A stretch of DNA of 64,000 nucleotides. It comes from Cylindrotheca closterium. Taxonomy: Eukaryota; Bacillariophyta; Bacillariophyceae; Bacillariales; Bacillariaceae. The position numbers were made by a program, and so were the translations under genes. Shown one piece after another: positions 33,701 to 45,066 of this stretch (within the stretch, counting starts at the first letter, position 1; every line of letters begins with the position of its first letter). Below the pieces are notes generated by a model. That model did not search any database. It had not been told where the DNA came from and saw only the letters and a list, made by a program, of their open reading frames with translations. The stretch lies in the NCBI GenBank assembly GCA_933822405.4, contig CAKOGP040002069.1, positions 124,001 to 188,000 of the forward strand, in the 5' to 3' direction.

Positions 33701-34430
33701 GGGCCCGACCCTTCTTCTGGAATCTTGTCTCCGGCAGACAGTCGAAAAATGGATGGAAAGATATCCGTTACATTATCTGGCTGAGGTTCTTGTTGAAAGG
33801 CCAGACTATCAGCAATCCAATGCTGGCGTCTCTGCGTGTAGTTTGACCACTCCTTATTTTCAACATCATGGACAATGGGGGAAATGAATATTATATCTGA
33901 TTGTATGGTCTTCATGAAGCTTGAAACAATCACGGGATAGTTGTCATCGGTGAAGTAGGGCCACGTTGTGTTCGAGTTGATTGCCAGTCCAGTGAGAGTC
34001 GATGCAAGTGATTGCAATTCTGCAACACGCTCTGAGAGTCGTCTATAGCTCAGCTGCTTGATGTCCCCCGCAACAATGCCAAACTGTTTTCAAAGGGGTG
34101 TAAGGTGATGAAAAGAAGAACCATTCGACTAAGGCAACCACGATAACATACCTCCTTTCCGAAATGGACATCCTCTTGCCTTTCGAGATAGAAGTAACTC
34201 GAAGCGCCGCCAGCGATTGCTGCAAATATCATGAGGAAGACGAGGAAATATCGAAAGCATGAAATGGCGGACCTTTCGAACTCATCATCCAATCCAACAA
34301 TACCCTCTTCTTCTTCTTCTTTCGAATAATGGCCGTATCTATCCGATGTGGAGAATTGGTTATCTTTGTCTGTCGTTCTGCTGCTAAGGTCCGCTGTTTC
34401 TTCACCGGATTTTGATGTTGAACCTATCAT
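30758..34430 (-). CDS. Receptor-type guanylate cyclase/phosphodiesterase fusion, copy F
   Basis: Three exons: 34430-34152, 34083-32607 and 32529-30758. The total is 3528 nt, 1175 aa. Only the two ancestral introns (after HFGKE, and after GLPG) remain. The start MIGSTSK matches an N-terminal motif of copy G; an ATG at 34496 would add 22 residues. TM1 contains LVFLMIFAAIAGGASSYF and TM2 FGGVFLFMCLILYLYDSAV. The cyclase shows FADICGFT, KVETVGDCYV and VNTASRIES. The PDE shows HNFEHASH, HDVDHSG and QASDVSHTM. A 33-bp tandem duplication (about 31539-31604) inserts an extra 11 residues, so GGSIHDHT occurs twice just before the HDVDH metal site; no other copy has this. F and G share almost identical segments, including the 77-bp intron after GLPG. 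Confidence 0.9.
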
Positions 34431-36548
34431 AGTTGCGTTTATATGGTGGTGTGAATAATTTGTCGATGAGTAAAGATGAGGCCGCGTGTATTCCAAGCTG
34501 CATACCTAAATCCCGAAAAGTGACCCAAATCTGGTCATTCGAAATGTCATTGGACAATGACGTGTTAGGAGCAAAACTTCTGACCTTATAGGGACTCGAC
34601 AAATCAGATACGTCGCTGGAATAACACTCTGTAGCAATCGTGTTTTGAGACTTCTTTAGTTTTTAATTTAGAAATTTGTGGTGTCTCAAAACACTCTGAA
34701 ATCAAACGCAGGGTTTTTTCTCGCGGACTGCTCAACATTTTGTAGAAAGTCCAACTGGTCGACAAGACGAGATTTTTGGAAGCTCCCGCACTTCACTGTT
34801 CCTACCGCTCGCCCGCACTGTCTCCCGCTCGACACAATTTATTTTACTTTCGTGCAGCAATGACAACAATATCAATAACATCCATCCTACAACAAGCATA
34901 TTCTATGAGTATATAGCTGATATTGGGAATTTTCATATATTCAATTGCGAGTCTGGGTAGCGAGAAATGGTGGCTCACTGATTGACGACAGAAATTCAAA
35001 CGAATTTAAACACCAATCAACCCAAAGAAGTCAGAAATGGATCGGACATTACGGCAATACACGATTTCCTTCAATATTTATTCAGCTAATAATTACAGTT
35101 TTCAGACATTCAATTGGAGAAGTAGGTGCGGAGAAATTGCGACTTGACTGGCGTGACGACGGAATTTCATCAATCAAACTAAAGAAGACACCAATGAATG
35201 GCAACAATACACATATACAGTTTCATTCATTTTAAATTCAGCTAGTAAAGTCTTTTCCTTTTCTCCCCGTGAAGAAGCCATCGTCGTAGTGTTTGTGATT
35301 GTGATTTGTGGAACGCAGACCATCCTGGCAGAACGGGAGACCATAGTATGGGTGTGCTTGAGGCATGCGGTACCAGGTACGGAGCTTTTCCAAAAAGCCT
35401 GTCTTGTCGACCACTTGGACCATCAACAAAATGTTGAGCAGTCCGCGAGAAAAAACCCTGCGTTAGCATAACAGATGTGACTGAGGAACGAAGTACAGAC
35501 GGCGTCTATCATGCGACATCAAACACGATTACTACAGAGTGGCTGGAATAAATGTATTCAAGCAGTTTGATCCCCGCAGATTTGAAATATTCAGCCGAAT
35601 CTAGAATTTGTTAAATAGAAAGGAGGGGAGTGGGAAACAGAAGGTGTTCTGATGACTATTACAGTTCCCACCTCACGTAATGCGGTCCATCTCAAAAGAC
35701 TTGATGCTTGCTCCGCAATATGACAGCGAGACGTTCGCAAAAGAGGAAAGTATAATCCAAGGAATCGCAAGGGTTCACATAACTGCGTATCGAACACTGA
35801 TTTAAAAGTTTAGCAGATCGAGACAGCAAGAATCCAAAAACAATTAACAACATCCTGTATGTCCGTAGCTGCAAAAGACAAGAAGTGCCGAAAAGTGCGC
35901 CACTTAGTGCTTTGGTTCAGGAGTAATGGATGTTGCTAAAACGAGATGATTAGAGCAATGAATCTAAGGCTGTTGAGGATGAAGGATCCGCCTACAGCAG
36001 ATATGATTGTCTGGTCATCTCATTGGCAACAATAGCCACCGTGTCAAAAGGGAACAACGCAGCCAAATCGCTTGGAGTTGAAATATCATAGATGTAGCAT
36101 TGGCTTCTGCATGGCGTCGTCGTTGAATAGATTCCAAGTGAGCTCCGACCGAGAATACAGCAAAATGTTCTGCCGCTGCTTACAGGATGCAATACAGAAG
36201 GCTCTGTTTCATTATTGATAACGAGACCTCTATAAATCACGCTGAATCCTGCAGCTCCGGCTTCAAAGGGCTTCATTCCTTTTTCTTCCTGGAGCTTGAA
36301 ATCTTTTCAAATGATAGAGCTGTGTTCAATAAAGTACCAGTACTGTTGGACATGATAATTAACAAGTTTCAAGACGACGGACTCAAGGAGCTCTGCTATC
36401 CCGTTGGATTCTCCGAGATAAATTTGACAAAACACGGTGACGGGTAGAGGAAATTGTTCCATTGCTCGGGATAGACCCACGGAGAAAAACTCGATTGGTG
36501 TAGGGTGTAGGAACTGACAAAACACCAGGATGATATCCGTTTGAATAG
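34431..36548. other. Gene-poor interval with degenerate direct repeats
   Basis: About 2.1 kb upstream of copy F with no gene I can support. Two diverged direct copies of a roughly 130-base sequence lie at about 34938-35070 and 35108-35235, sharing CATTCAATTG, AAAGAAG and CAATACAC. Open frames at 35238-35469 and 35992-36276 have no recognisable domain. Confidence 0.4.
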
Positions 36549-36773
36549 ACTTCAATGTTCATTGAAGTTCGCCTTGTTTTCCGGGGAGACAATTATGTAG
36601 GGAAACGGAAAAAACATCAGACTGGATACTGTGGGGATTGCTGCCTTGAAGTTTGTATACCGGTACATATAATAAATCCACACGAAATCGCTCGACCCTC
36701 ACTCGCTCATAAAATTCAATTTGGCCCAAAACACCAAAATACCAACAAAAACACTACAATACAACATATCATA

Positions 36774-37040
36774 ATGAGTGTTCCAACCAAAATGAACGTC
36801 ATCTCAACTAATATGACCAGAGCCAATGAAATGCAGAAAGTCGGTGAACTCAAGAGACAGCTGCAGGTAACTGCACGAAGTTGTGCTCTTCGAGGAAATC
36901 GACCATCACTCTCTGAACGAAGATCACAAGAACTTCTTTCAGACAACAGCGACCACCTATCAGAGCTATTCCGAAAGAACCAAAACTGTTTGGTCGACTT
37001 TGAAAGTGATGATGAAAGCGACTTGGAAGAAGACTGCTGA
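36774..37040 (+). CDS. Unrecognised 88-aa protein, tandem copy 1
   Basis: A small frame of 88 aa starting MSVPTKMN. It has a basic central part (LKRQLQVTARSCALRGNRPS, SERRSQELL) and an acidic Ser-containing C-terminus (ESDDESDLEEDC, a casein-kinase-2-type context). There is no TM segment or signal peptide. The start is chosen at 36774 because the paralogue at 37842 starts at the equivalent place and similarity covers exactly this frame. It differs from copy 2 at seven residues with only about two silent changes. That the frame is intact in both copies despite mostly amino-acid-changing differences supports real coding. The function is unknown. Confidence 0.5.
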   Translation: MSVPTKMNVISTNMTRANEMQKVGELKRQLQVTARSCALRGNRPSLSERRSQELLSDNSDHLSELFRKNQNCLVDFESDDESDLEEDC

Positions 37041-37841
37041 GGCGCTAGTAGCGGATAAAGAGACAATTTTGAACAGACTCCGCTGGCTTGTATGTAACAT
37101 GAAAACAATAACTGTAACAATAAAGATTGCGAAATCAACCAATCAATCAAACCAAATCACTATAGCTCTGGTCGGTTTAGTTCCAGGGCCACTCCAATGC
37201 TTCGATATCAAGATGGGACGTCTTGGATTCCCCACAATACAACAGCACTCTTGCGAACGACGGTAAAAGAGTAGACCGTTGTACTTTCGTTCGATGAGGT
37301 GACTATGGACACCGCGCGGGAGAAAGCGTTCACCGTACCCACGAGCGGACAAGACATGATGAAGTCCTTTGAGAGCCAAACTTCAATGGGCATTGAAGTT
37401 TGAAGTTCTGTCTTCTTTTCTAAGGTTTTCGTTGGTGAGACGGATAAACACACCACAGCGAGGGCTGACTGTGGACAGGGATCTCCAAAAATTAGGATTG
37501 CACAGAGGCACTTGGGTCAGTCCAAACGGAGAAAAACTCCATTGGTGTAGGAACTGACATAACACCAGAACGATATCCGTTTGAATAGACTTCAATGTTC
37601 ATTGAAGTTCGCCTTGTTTTCCGGGGAGACAATTATGTACACAAACGGAAAAAAACATCATACTGGATACTGTGGGGATTGCTGCCTTGAAGTTTATAAC
37701 ATACATTTTATACTGGTGTTTCCACTACACCAGAAACAGGACCAAGAAGCATAATCCACACGAAATTGCTCGACGTATTATTCACTCGCTCATAAAATTA
37801 AATTTGCCCCAAAACACCAAAATTCCAACAAAAACACTACA

Positions 37842-38108
37842 ATGTGTGTTCCAACCAAAATGAACATCATCTCAACTAATATGACCAGAGTCAATGAAAT
37901 GCAGAAAGTCGGTGATCTCAAGAGACAGCTGCAGGTAACTGCACGAAGTTGTGCTCTTCGAGGAAATCGACCATCACTCTCTGAACGAAGATCACAAGAA
38001 CTTCTTTCAGACAACAGCGACCACCTATCAGAGCTATTCCGGACGAACCAAAACTGTTTGGTCGACTTCGAAGGTGATGATGAAAGCGACTTGGAAGAAG
38101 AATGCTAA
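37842..38108 (+). CDS. Unrecognised 88-aa protein, tandem copy 2
   Basis: Same length and architecture as the copy at 36774, starting MCVPTKMN. Substitutions relative to copy 1 are S2C, V9I, A17V, E25D, a Lys to Thr near 69, S78G and D87E. It ends DLEEEC. The flanks are duplicated as well, so both copies may carry the same control elements. No family is recognised; the protein would be small, cytosolic or nuclear, with a basic core and an acidic tail. Confidence 0.5.
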   Translation: MCVPTKMNIISTNMTRVNEMQKVGDLKRQLQVTARSCALRGNRPSLSERRSQELLSDNSDHLSELFRTNQNCLVDFEGDDESDLEEEC

Positions 38109-38396
38109 GGCGCTAGCGGATAAAGAAACAATCTTGAATATACTCCGCTGGCTTGTCTATATGGGACGTCTACGTGGAGACAGACAGATATCTCATATTG
38201 CTGCGAGTATATGCTTGTACATATTCCCTGGAGATAACATGAAAGCAATAACTGTAACAATAACGATTTCGAAATCAACCCAATCAATCAATCAATCAAT
38301 TGGTATTACATACCTACCGTATACGATCACTATATCTAGCTTATATTGTTCAATTCCGATCAGTCAGACCAATAAATGATGGTCAAATGATACCGC

Positions 38397-38533
38397 TCTG
38401 CGGTCATCGTCTATGGTTCGTCCGTTACGTCGGTCCGTCGCACGTAAACGAGCGAGGGACTGACTGACTGACTCACTCCTTTTACGTGCGACGGACCGAC
38501 GTTGTGGGTTGATTGCAAGACGATGGCTGTAGA
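38397..38533. mobile_element. MITE, copy 2 (137 bp) with internal perfect stem
   Basis: Terminal repeats TCTGCGGTCATCGTCT at 38397 and the complement of GACGATGGCTGTAGA ending at 38533. Inside, a perfect 22-bp inverted repeat pairs 38427-38448 with 38481-38502 around a GACTGACTGACT tract. The same family as the inverted copy at 16246-16372, whose internal stem is degenerate. There is no coding capacity. Confidence 0.75.
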
Positions 38534-39129
38534 GGAAGAAAGCGGTCGAACCGATGGATTGATTCAATATTGACTCTATGAACGACGGTCAGGCGATCAT
38601 CTCCATCAAGTCTGATCTCGTCATGTATCGAATTTGTGCAAGTATATACTGACAGAAAGATAGAGTTATTTCTTTCTTTCCCATCCCACCACACCCTGTT
38701 GGGCCTTGACACGATCTTCGTGTCAGAACGGAAGGCGCCAGTTGGCTATCTTCGATAGAATTATTGAACAGTACCTATATACGGTGGATAGTACCGGTAC
38801 AATACATACTGTATGTGTTTCGATGATAGCTCGTCATAATACCTTTTATCACCTTATCTGCGGCCTCAAATATTTATGGGCATCGACCCAATGGTAGTTG
38901 TAGATTCTCGCAGATCAAAAGTATGTCGTTGGAAGAGAAGATGGTTTGAAGATCGGTACCGAGAAGTGATTTTTCTCATCATAGTAGTGGTGGCTGCGGT
39001 ATAGCATGGACGAATGATATAGCTCAACGAACCGTCTTCACCTAATGTATCCGTTTTCTTCACCAATAACATCTTCTGAGATATTTTCGACACAGCAACG
39101 CCCAAAGTTTTTCATGTCAACAAATCACG

Positions 39130-39985
39130 GCATTATCACGTTTGCAATGCAGAGAATCTGAAAGAGACGTATGGACCGGCATATGCGATGGTGAACTCTT
39201 GATTTCTTCTGAGCTATACAACAAAGACGTTCATTTTGTACAAATTGGAGCACATGCCGGCTTTGAAGCAAATGATTCACTTGCCAATGTATTGTGTCCT
39301 ATTTGAATGCTCTGGAGGGCGATGAAAAGCAACGATTCCATTGGCATTTCGTTGAACCGTCGCCACCAAATTATGAACGATTGATGCAGAACCTTGCGCA
39401 TCACTCAGATTCATGCGACATGAAAGGAATCAACAAAGCGGTCGTACCGGATAGTTTCAATAGTACTCAAAAGGAGTCCCTGATATTTTATAGCATCAGC
39501 AGAGACAGTGACCCTGAAACGGGCTACGACTCGCAAAGTGGGAAATACTTACCCCTATTCGTAACTCAGATTTCATCAGTTTCCAAGAGTCCGTTGCACC
39601 ACAATATAGACGCGTGCTCAAAAAGCAATATCTAAAGATGAATGACTACATTGTAAAAACTAATGTATCAACCCGCAGTTACGGAAGCCCCTCTTCGTCG
39701 TAATCGATACAGAGGGATTTGACTGCAATATCATCTGTGGAATATCCGAGTCATCGCCCTATATACTGGCCCCTTTTTCTGATTTATGAACACACGCAAT
39801 GTTCAAAGACAATGAAGAACGAAACCATCGCACGCTTGAAAAATATTGGGTACGAACTGACAAATATACCCCATGGACAGAATACTGGGACGGCCGGGAA
39901 AATCAACATTTACTCCCAAGAATTGTATGCTAAATTTCTATTTCCCGGCCGTTCCTGTTGCTATTCGCACGTCTTCTCACTGTGA
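39130..39985 (+). pseudogene. Broken FkbM-family methyltransferase-like gene
   Basis: Fragments in successive frames follow the order of FkbM-type SAM methyltransferases. VHFVQIGAHAGFE (from about 39229, motif I glycine region) ends at a TGA at 39304. A shifted frame then gives YLNALEG...HFVEPSPPNYERL (from about 39294). VVIDTEGFDCNIICG (about 39700) ends at TGA near 39778, and another frame continues with LIYEHTQCS...RLKNIGYEL to 39985. At least two frame breaks without plausible intron borders indicate a pseudogene. Intact relatives methylate sugars or small molecules, and several diatoms have many copies. The 5' end is not defined. Confidence 0.6.
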
Positions 39986-40321
39986 GACCTGAAAATCACT
40001 TACGGGATTCTTTCCAGTGGTATCGAGAACAGGGGCACATAATGCTAAACTAGATCGGCTTGTCTGATCTGAGGGGTTCTATTGGGATCCTTTGAAAGTT
40101 TCAGCCTTTGATCCTCGGAGTACTTCCAGAAAGCCAAAGATGCGAAGTGAACTGCCCATTATTTCGCTAATGCCTTCCGTCCTCACCGATGTGGATCGAC
40201 TCACTCATCTGTTGAAATAGATAAAAGTACGGATGTTCCTTCTTGATTGTCACTGCATAACGTAGCTATTATTTACTTTCTCTATATTTGTACCATCACG
40301 ATCCGTAAGTCTGGGGACTTC

Positions 40322-43300
40322 TCAAAGTAGCAGATCTATCCCTTCTACTGCCGGCACCATTTCCTCCACATCGTTCCCATACCTTTCAACCATTTCAGCT
40401 ACAAAGGCTTCGCCCTTTTCTTCCCATTCTCGCCGGTTGTCCATGGCATAGTTCAAGTATTCGTCACTTGAAACACCAAAGACGCCACATTCTTTCAGCT
40501 TCTTTGCCAGTGGAATGATATAGTGGTCAAAGAATCCAATCTCACCTTGGAACCAGAAGTCGGCAGGATTCTTATCCATCTTCCCCCTCTTGTAGGTTCC
40601 CATCATCTCCTCGAATAATCGCTCGTTCCATTTGCGGTAGATATGCCAATGTTGCATGGTATGAGACACATCGGATGCTTGGATCAAGTGCTCAATCACA
40701 ATGGTAGCCTTACGATTCACATCTGCTCTTGCGCTAGACGGGGAAGCCGCGACGGTGTCACTGAAAGCGGCGTCCCATCGATTGCGACGGAGCGTTTGTA
40801 GTTCTTTGTCCATAATGTCAGTAGCCAACACCGTGTTGGCAATCAGCTGTCGGAACCGATCTAGTTCCAATGGTGCTGCATATATGGTTCGGCGAAAGTC
40901 TTTGAAGCGTGGTTCCATGAGAAGATCCCATGCCAGGAATGTCGAGTTTTGTTCTGCCACGCTCTTATTCTTGAATTGCTTGGCTATCATGTGTTCATCT
41001 TTGACGAGTTGGGCATTGGAGAAACCCGAGTGATCAACATCATGAATCAATGCTGCAAGAATGACACTGAATCGAGTAATCGGATCAGAGGTGATTCCGT
41101 ACGTATGGTCATGGATGGACCCTCCAATGTCATTCGACTTAGTGACGGTCTCGTCAGCGTTCAGTAGATCCTCTGCAGCGACGATTCGAGACAGCAGCTT
41201 GGACACAGACATTGTAACGTGACTTGCATGCTCAAAGTTGTGAAATGGATTCTTTCTGTACATTAGGGCAATTGACGAGACATATAGTTGCATTTGCTCT
41301 ATCACGACCTCTGGGAGCTCAATTTCGTCGATATCCTTTTGCCGTGTGTACACTTCTGAATCGAATTCAGGAAGGGGCACAATCTCCACGACCTCGTCAA
41401 GAATGTACATTTGTCTCTTGATTGTATCCTCCTTTTGATCGAGGGCCTCTTCGAATTGTTTAGTTTTGATTCCTGTCGCCATTCTCTGGGCCACAATCTG
41501 CTTCAATGCCTTGGCAAGAACGTCAACATTCCATTGGCAGAGCCGTTTGAGCTTTGCCGGGAGCATTGCTTCAACAGCATAGTGATTGGCAGATTCAAAG
41601 TCTTCGGGAAGCGTGTTTCGATTGGTCTTTTCAAAGTCGTCGCTGTTATGCGCTGAGTATACCATGGCATGTTCCTCTCCCTCTTCTTTTCTCGTCAAAA
41701 GCCAGTATGTCTGCAGCTTACCCTTGCCCTTCGCCATCACCGCTTGCCCTCGCCTTCGAAGCAAGTGACCGTCGTCGCCACTTCTAATCAGATGTGCCGT
41801 TTCTCCAGAGACTTGAATCCTGTTTCGCATACCGGTGGACTCGATTCGTGACGCTGTATTTACAGTGTCACCAAACAGCTGAAAACGCGACTTGTCTCCA
41901 CGAAGAACTCCAGCTGTAATAGGCCCGCTATGCATACCGACACGAATGCCCAACTCTGCAGTATCTGGTCCTAGAGTTGTTTCAAGGAATCCAACAAGCT
42001 CGCCAAACCTATCAACAATCTCCCGAGCGAATGAAGCCATGATATTCGCGTGGTCTTTGGTTGGTTCTGGACAGCGGCAGAAACGACAAGATAGTGAGTC
42101 CAGTGTCATGAAGCCTATTCCTTAGACAGTTAATCATACTTACCAGGCAAACCGGTCACAGCCACGTAGCAATCGCCCACCGTTTCTACCTTGAACACTT
42201 TTCTCTTCTTGGCGATCACATCAAAGGCTCGATACACACTTTCGAGCAGGGTGAAAACTTGAGCTGGTTCCCGGACGGAACTCCAAGCAGTGAATCCGCA
42301 AATGTCAGCAAAGATGACTGTCGAATCCAAGAATAGATCTGCGATTGGCTTTGAAGCGAACGCATCCAATGAACCTCCATTTGGATTGCTCTTCATGAAG
42401 CTCTTGAGTTGGAATCTTGACGACTTGTTGAAGATAGTATCATTCCCTTCGATGCTTTTCGGTCGCTTTTTCGGTGCTGCATTGTTATCTCCCTTCTTTT
42501 CGAGGCCAAAAAGCCGATCTCTGATCGATTTGGGGTAGAGAACAGAGAGTAGTTGTTCCGATCTCGAGGCAACATGAAGTAGCCTCCTTTGTCTCATGCG
42601 TACCGCGGAATCGTACAGATACAGAATCAGGCACATGAATGCAAACGAAGCGGCAATCACTCCGCCCGTTACTGCTGGATACTTGAGATGGTATGTGTAG
42701 TAGAATTCAGAAGTCGAAAATACCCGAACGGTGTAGGTACAGTCTGATCCTGCAATATGTTGCGTGGCGACATCTGGAGCAAAGGGAAACTCAATCTCGT
42801 GGTCATCGTAGTCTGGATCGTGGTGATCACCAAATCCTACGAATTCAGATTTTTGGCCGGTTACCTTCATGGTAAAGACCACGTCGCAGCCGTCATCCAC
42901 TACAATATGAACGGGAGGAACAGGATTGTCACTCAAAAGAGCGAATAGGGGGAACCAACTCACATCTGAATTCAAGATTGCAACAACTTCTTGTCCCGTC
43001 GAGTCTTTGAATACAGGCTGAAGGAAGAGACTATGTGGCTGGGCTTGGACATCAGGATCATATAGTTGAACAAAATCTTGATTTGACAATCCGAGGAGAT
43101 CAGTCATGGCAGATGCTTTGGTCTCGAGGACAGTGTCGAAGACATTGCTATAATGTGTGTCCGAGCGCATGTTGAAATTCACCATATCACCATTGCGAGG
43201 AGCTCGGATTGTTTGCCAAATGGGGAGAAATGGGCCCGACCCTTCTTCTGGAATCTTGTCTCCGGCAGACAGTCGAAAAATGGATGGAAAGATATCCGTT

Positions 43301-44051
43301 ACATTATCTGGCTGAGGTTCTTGTTGAAAGGCCAGACTATCAGCAATCCAATGCTGGCGTCTCTGCGTGTAGTTTGACCACTCCTTCTTTTCAATCTCAT
43401 GGACAATAGGGGAAAGAAATATCATCCCCGCATGGGTTGTCTTCATGAAATTTGAAACGATCATGGGGTAGTTATCATCGGTGAAGTAGGGCCACGTTGT
43501 GTTTGAGTTGGCCGCCAGTCCAGTGAGAGTCGATGCAAGTGATTGAAAGTCAGTGAGACGCTCTGAGAGTCGTCTATAGCTCAGCTGTTTGATGTCCCCA
43601 GCAACAATGCTAAACTGTTTTCAACAAGCTGTAAGATACTGAAATGATCCGATATAGGCAAGCACAGAAGCAACAGATAACATACCTTTTTATCGAAATC
43701 GTGGTCCTCCTTTGCTTCGAGGTAGAAATAAGTCGCAACGCCGGCAGCGATTGTGACAGATATCATGAGGAATAAGATTAAATATCGAAAGCATGAAATG
43801 GCAGACCTTTCGAACTCATCATCCAAGCCGACACCTTCTTTTTCTTCTTCGGAATAATGGTCGTTTCTACCCGATGCACCAAATTGGTTTTCTTGCTCTA
43901 CAGTGCTGACACTTAGGTCCATTGTTTCTTCCACAGTTTTCGATGTTGATCCCTTCATGATTTCAGACGAGAATTCGCCGCCTTTGTCTATCATACTGCT
44001 GCTTAGGTTTACTGTTTCTTCAACAGACTTCGATGTGAAACCTACTTCCAT
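40322..44051 (-). CDS. Receptor-type guanylate cyclase/phosphodiesterase fusion, copy G
   Basis: Three exons: 44051-43686, 43614-42144 and 42066-40322. The total is 3582 nt, 1193 aa. It is the closest paralogue of F. The N-terminal cytosolic segment is longer because a block of about 31 residues is tandemly repeated (GFTSKSVEETVNLS at 44051 onward and GSTSKTVEETMDLS from 43958). TM1 contains LILFLMISVTIAAGVATYF and TM2 VTGGVIAASFAFMCLILYLYD. The cyclase and PDE motifs are intact (FADICGFT, KVETVGDCYV, HNFEHASH, HDVDHSGFSN, QASDVSHTM). The ectodomain lacks a four-residue segment (QQLV region of F), and the tandem GGSIHDHT insertion of F is absent. The N-terminal ATG at 44051 is preceded by non-coding A/T-rich sequence. 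Confidence 0.9.
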
Positions 44052-45066
44052 GGTTCAGGTTTCGGGATATCTGGAAGATAGAGCGGAATAATGTAAGATT
44101 TACATCCAGATGAGTGACGTGCGTGAAGGCAAAAGACCCATGAGCGCGTTTCAAGCTCGAAACCAGATTTAAAACACGAATGGAATCGCTTTGGGACAGA
44201 TTACATAAAGGCGTTTGCTTAGACCAGATTTTTTTGAAAAAACAAAAAATCATCGACAGCTGCGTCAGCGAAGAAAAACCTGTGTCTGCATATGCACGGC
44301 GTAATTCCTCACTGCCAGATATTACCTAATAAAGGCGTTTGCAAGACCAGATGTTTGTCGCAAATCATCTAGCGTCAGCAAATTTTAAAACTTGCAATAA
44401 AACAGTAAAAGGGCGAATTGTGTTCGAATAAAATCACTTGATCCAATCATGATAGTTTTGCGGTAATATCAATGACAGACGGAAGATTTTTCATGTTTAG
44501 GTACATCTCAGCTCATTTTCCACAATGTAAAGAACTAAGCGATGGCATTCTTGAACAGACGATATTGCTGGTAGCACTACCCTTCCAGTAGGTACCCTCA
44601 AACTCTATCCTGAATACATCACTACGAACATGTCGGTATGACCTGCTGGACCTACCAGGTGGTACTGTACCGCATTGACTAAATGACTTAAAACTTTTAA
44701 ATGTAGGTTTCTTTATTTTTATTTTTAAATGTGCACAGGTGCCAGGTACAGGCAACAGGCAACTGGCCTTCAGGTCATCTTAATGCGATGGTAGCAACAG
44801 CAGGAGTCTCATCATTGGATTGGTGATTACGTCAACATTGATGAATAGCACTTCGACCTTTTCCAGCACTACAACAAATCAGCACACGTTTTTGTCCACA
44901 ATGACAATCCAATGCTCGAATACGATGCAACGAAGCTAGCACTACTCCCATCTAATGATATCATGAAATCTAGTTTTGTGTGCGTTGTAGATCTTTTGTG
45001 GCCGTTCCCAGTTGGCAACAGGCACAATCATATGTTGACCAACCATCATATCGCAAGCTGTAGCTA
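44052..45066. other. Upstream region of copy G and 3' flank of the LRR gene
   Basis: About 1 kb without a supportable gene. A direct repeat, AAAGGCGTTTGC followed within a few bases by AGACCAGAT, occurs at about 44207 and 44333, upstream of copy G, and may be regulatory. Frames at 44513-44755 and 44912-45289 show no domain. Confidence 0.4.

Larger units (their letters stand above)
36474..38140. repeat. Tandem duplication (period about 1.05-1.07 kb) carrying an 88-aa gene
   Basis: Two copies of a block (about 36474-37080 and 37520-38140) share the flank GGAGAAAAACTC, a 9-base-arm palindrome ACTTCAATG..CATTGAAGT (36549-36568 and 37589-37608), the GTTTTCCGGGGAGACAATTA stretch and the small gene at 36774 or 37842. 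A related palindrome occurs at 37380-37399, between the copies. The palindromes lie about 225-235 bases upstream of each ATG and are candidate regulatory sites. Confidence 0.75.

Noticed and set aside
35992..36276. 94-aa minus-strand frame upstream of the 88-aa genes
   Set aside because: No domain, no paralogue in the window and no splice context; indistinguishable from chance.
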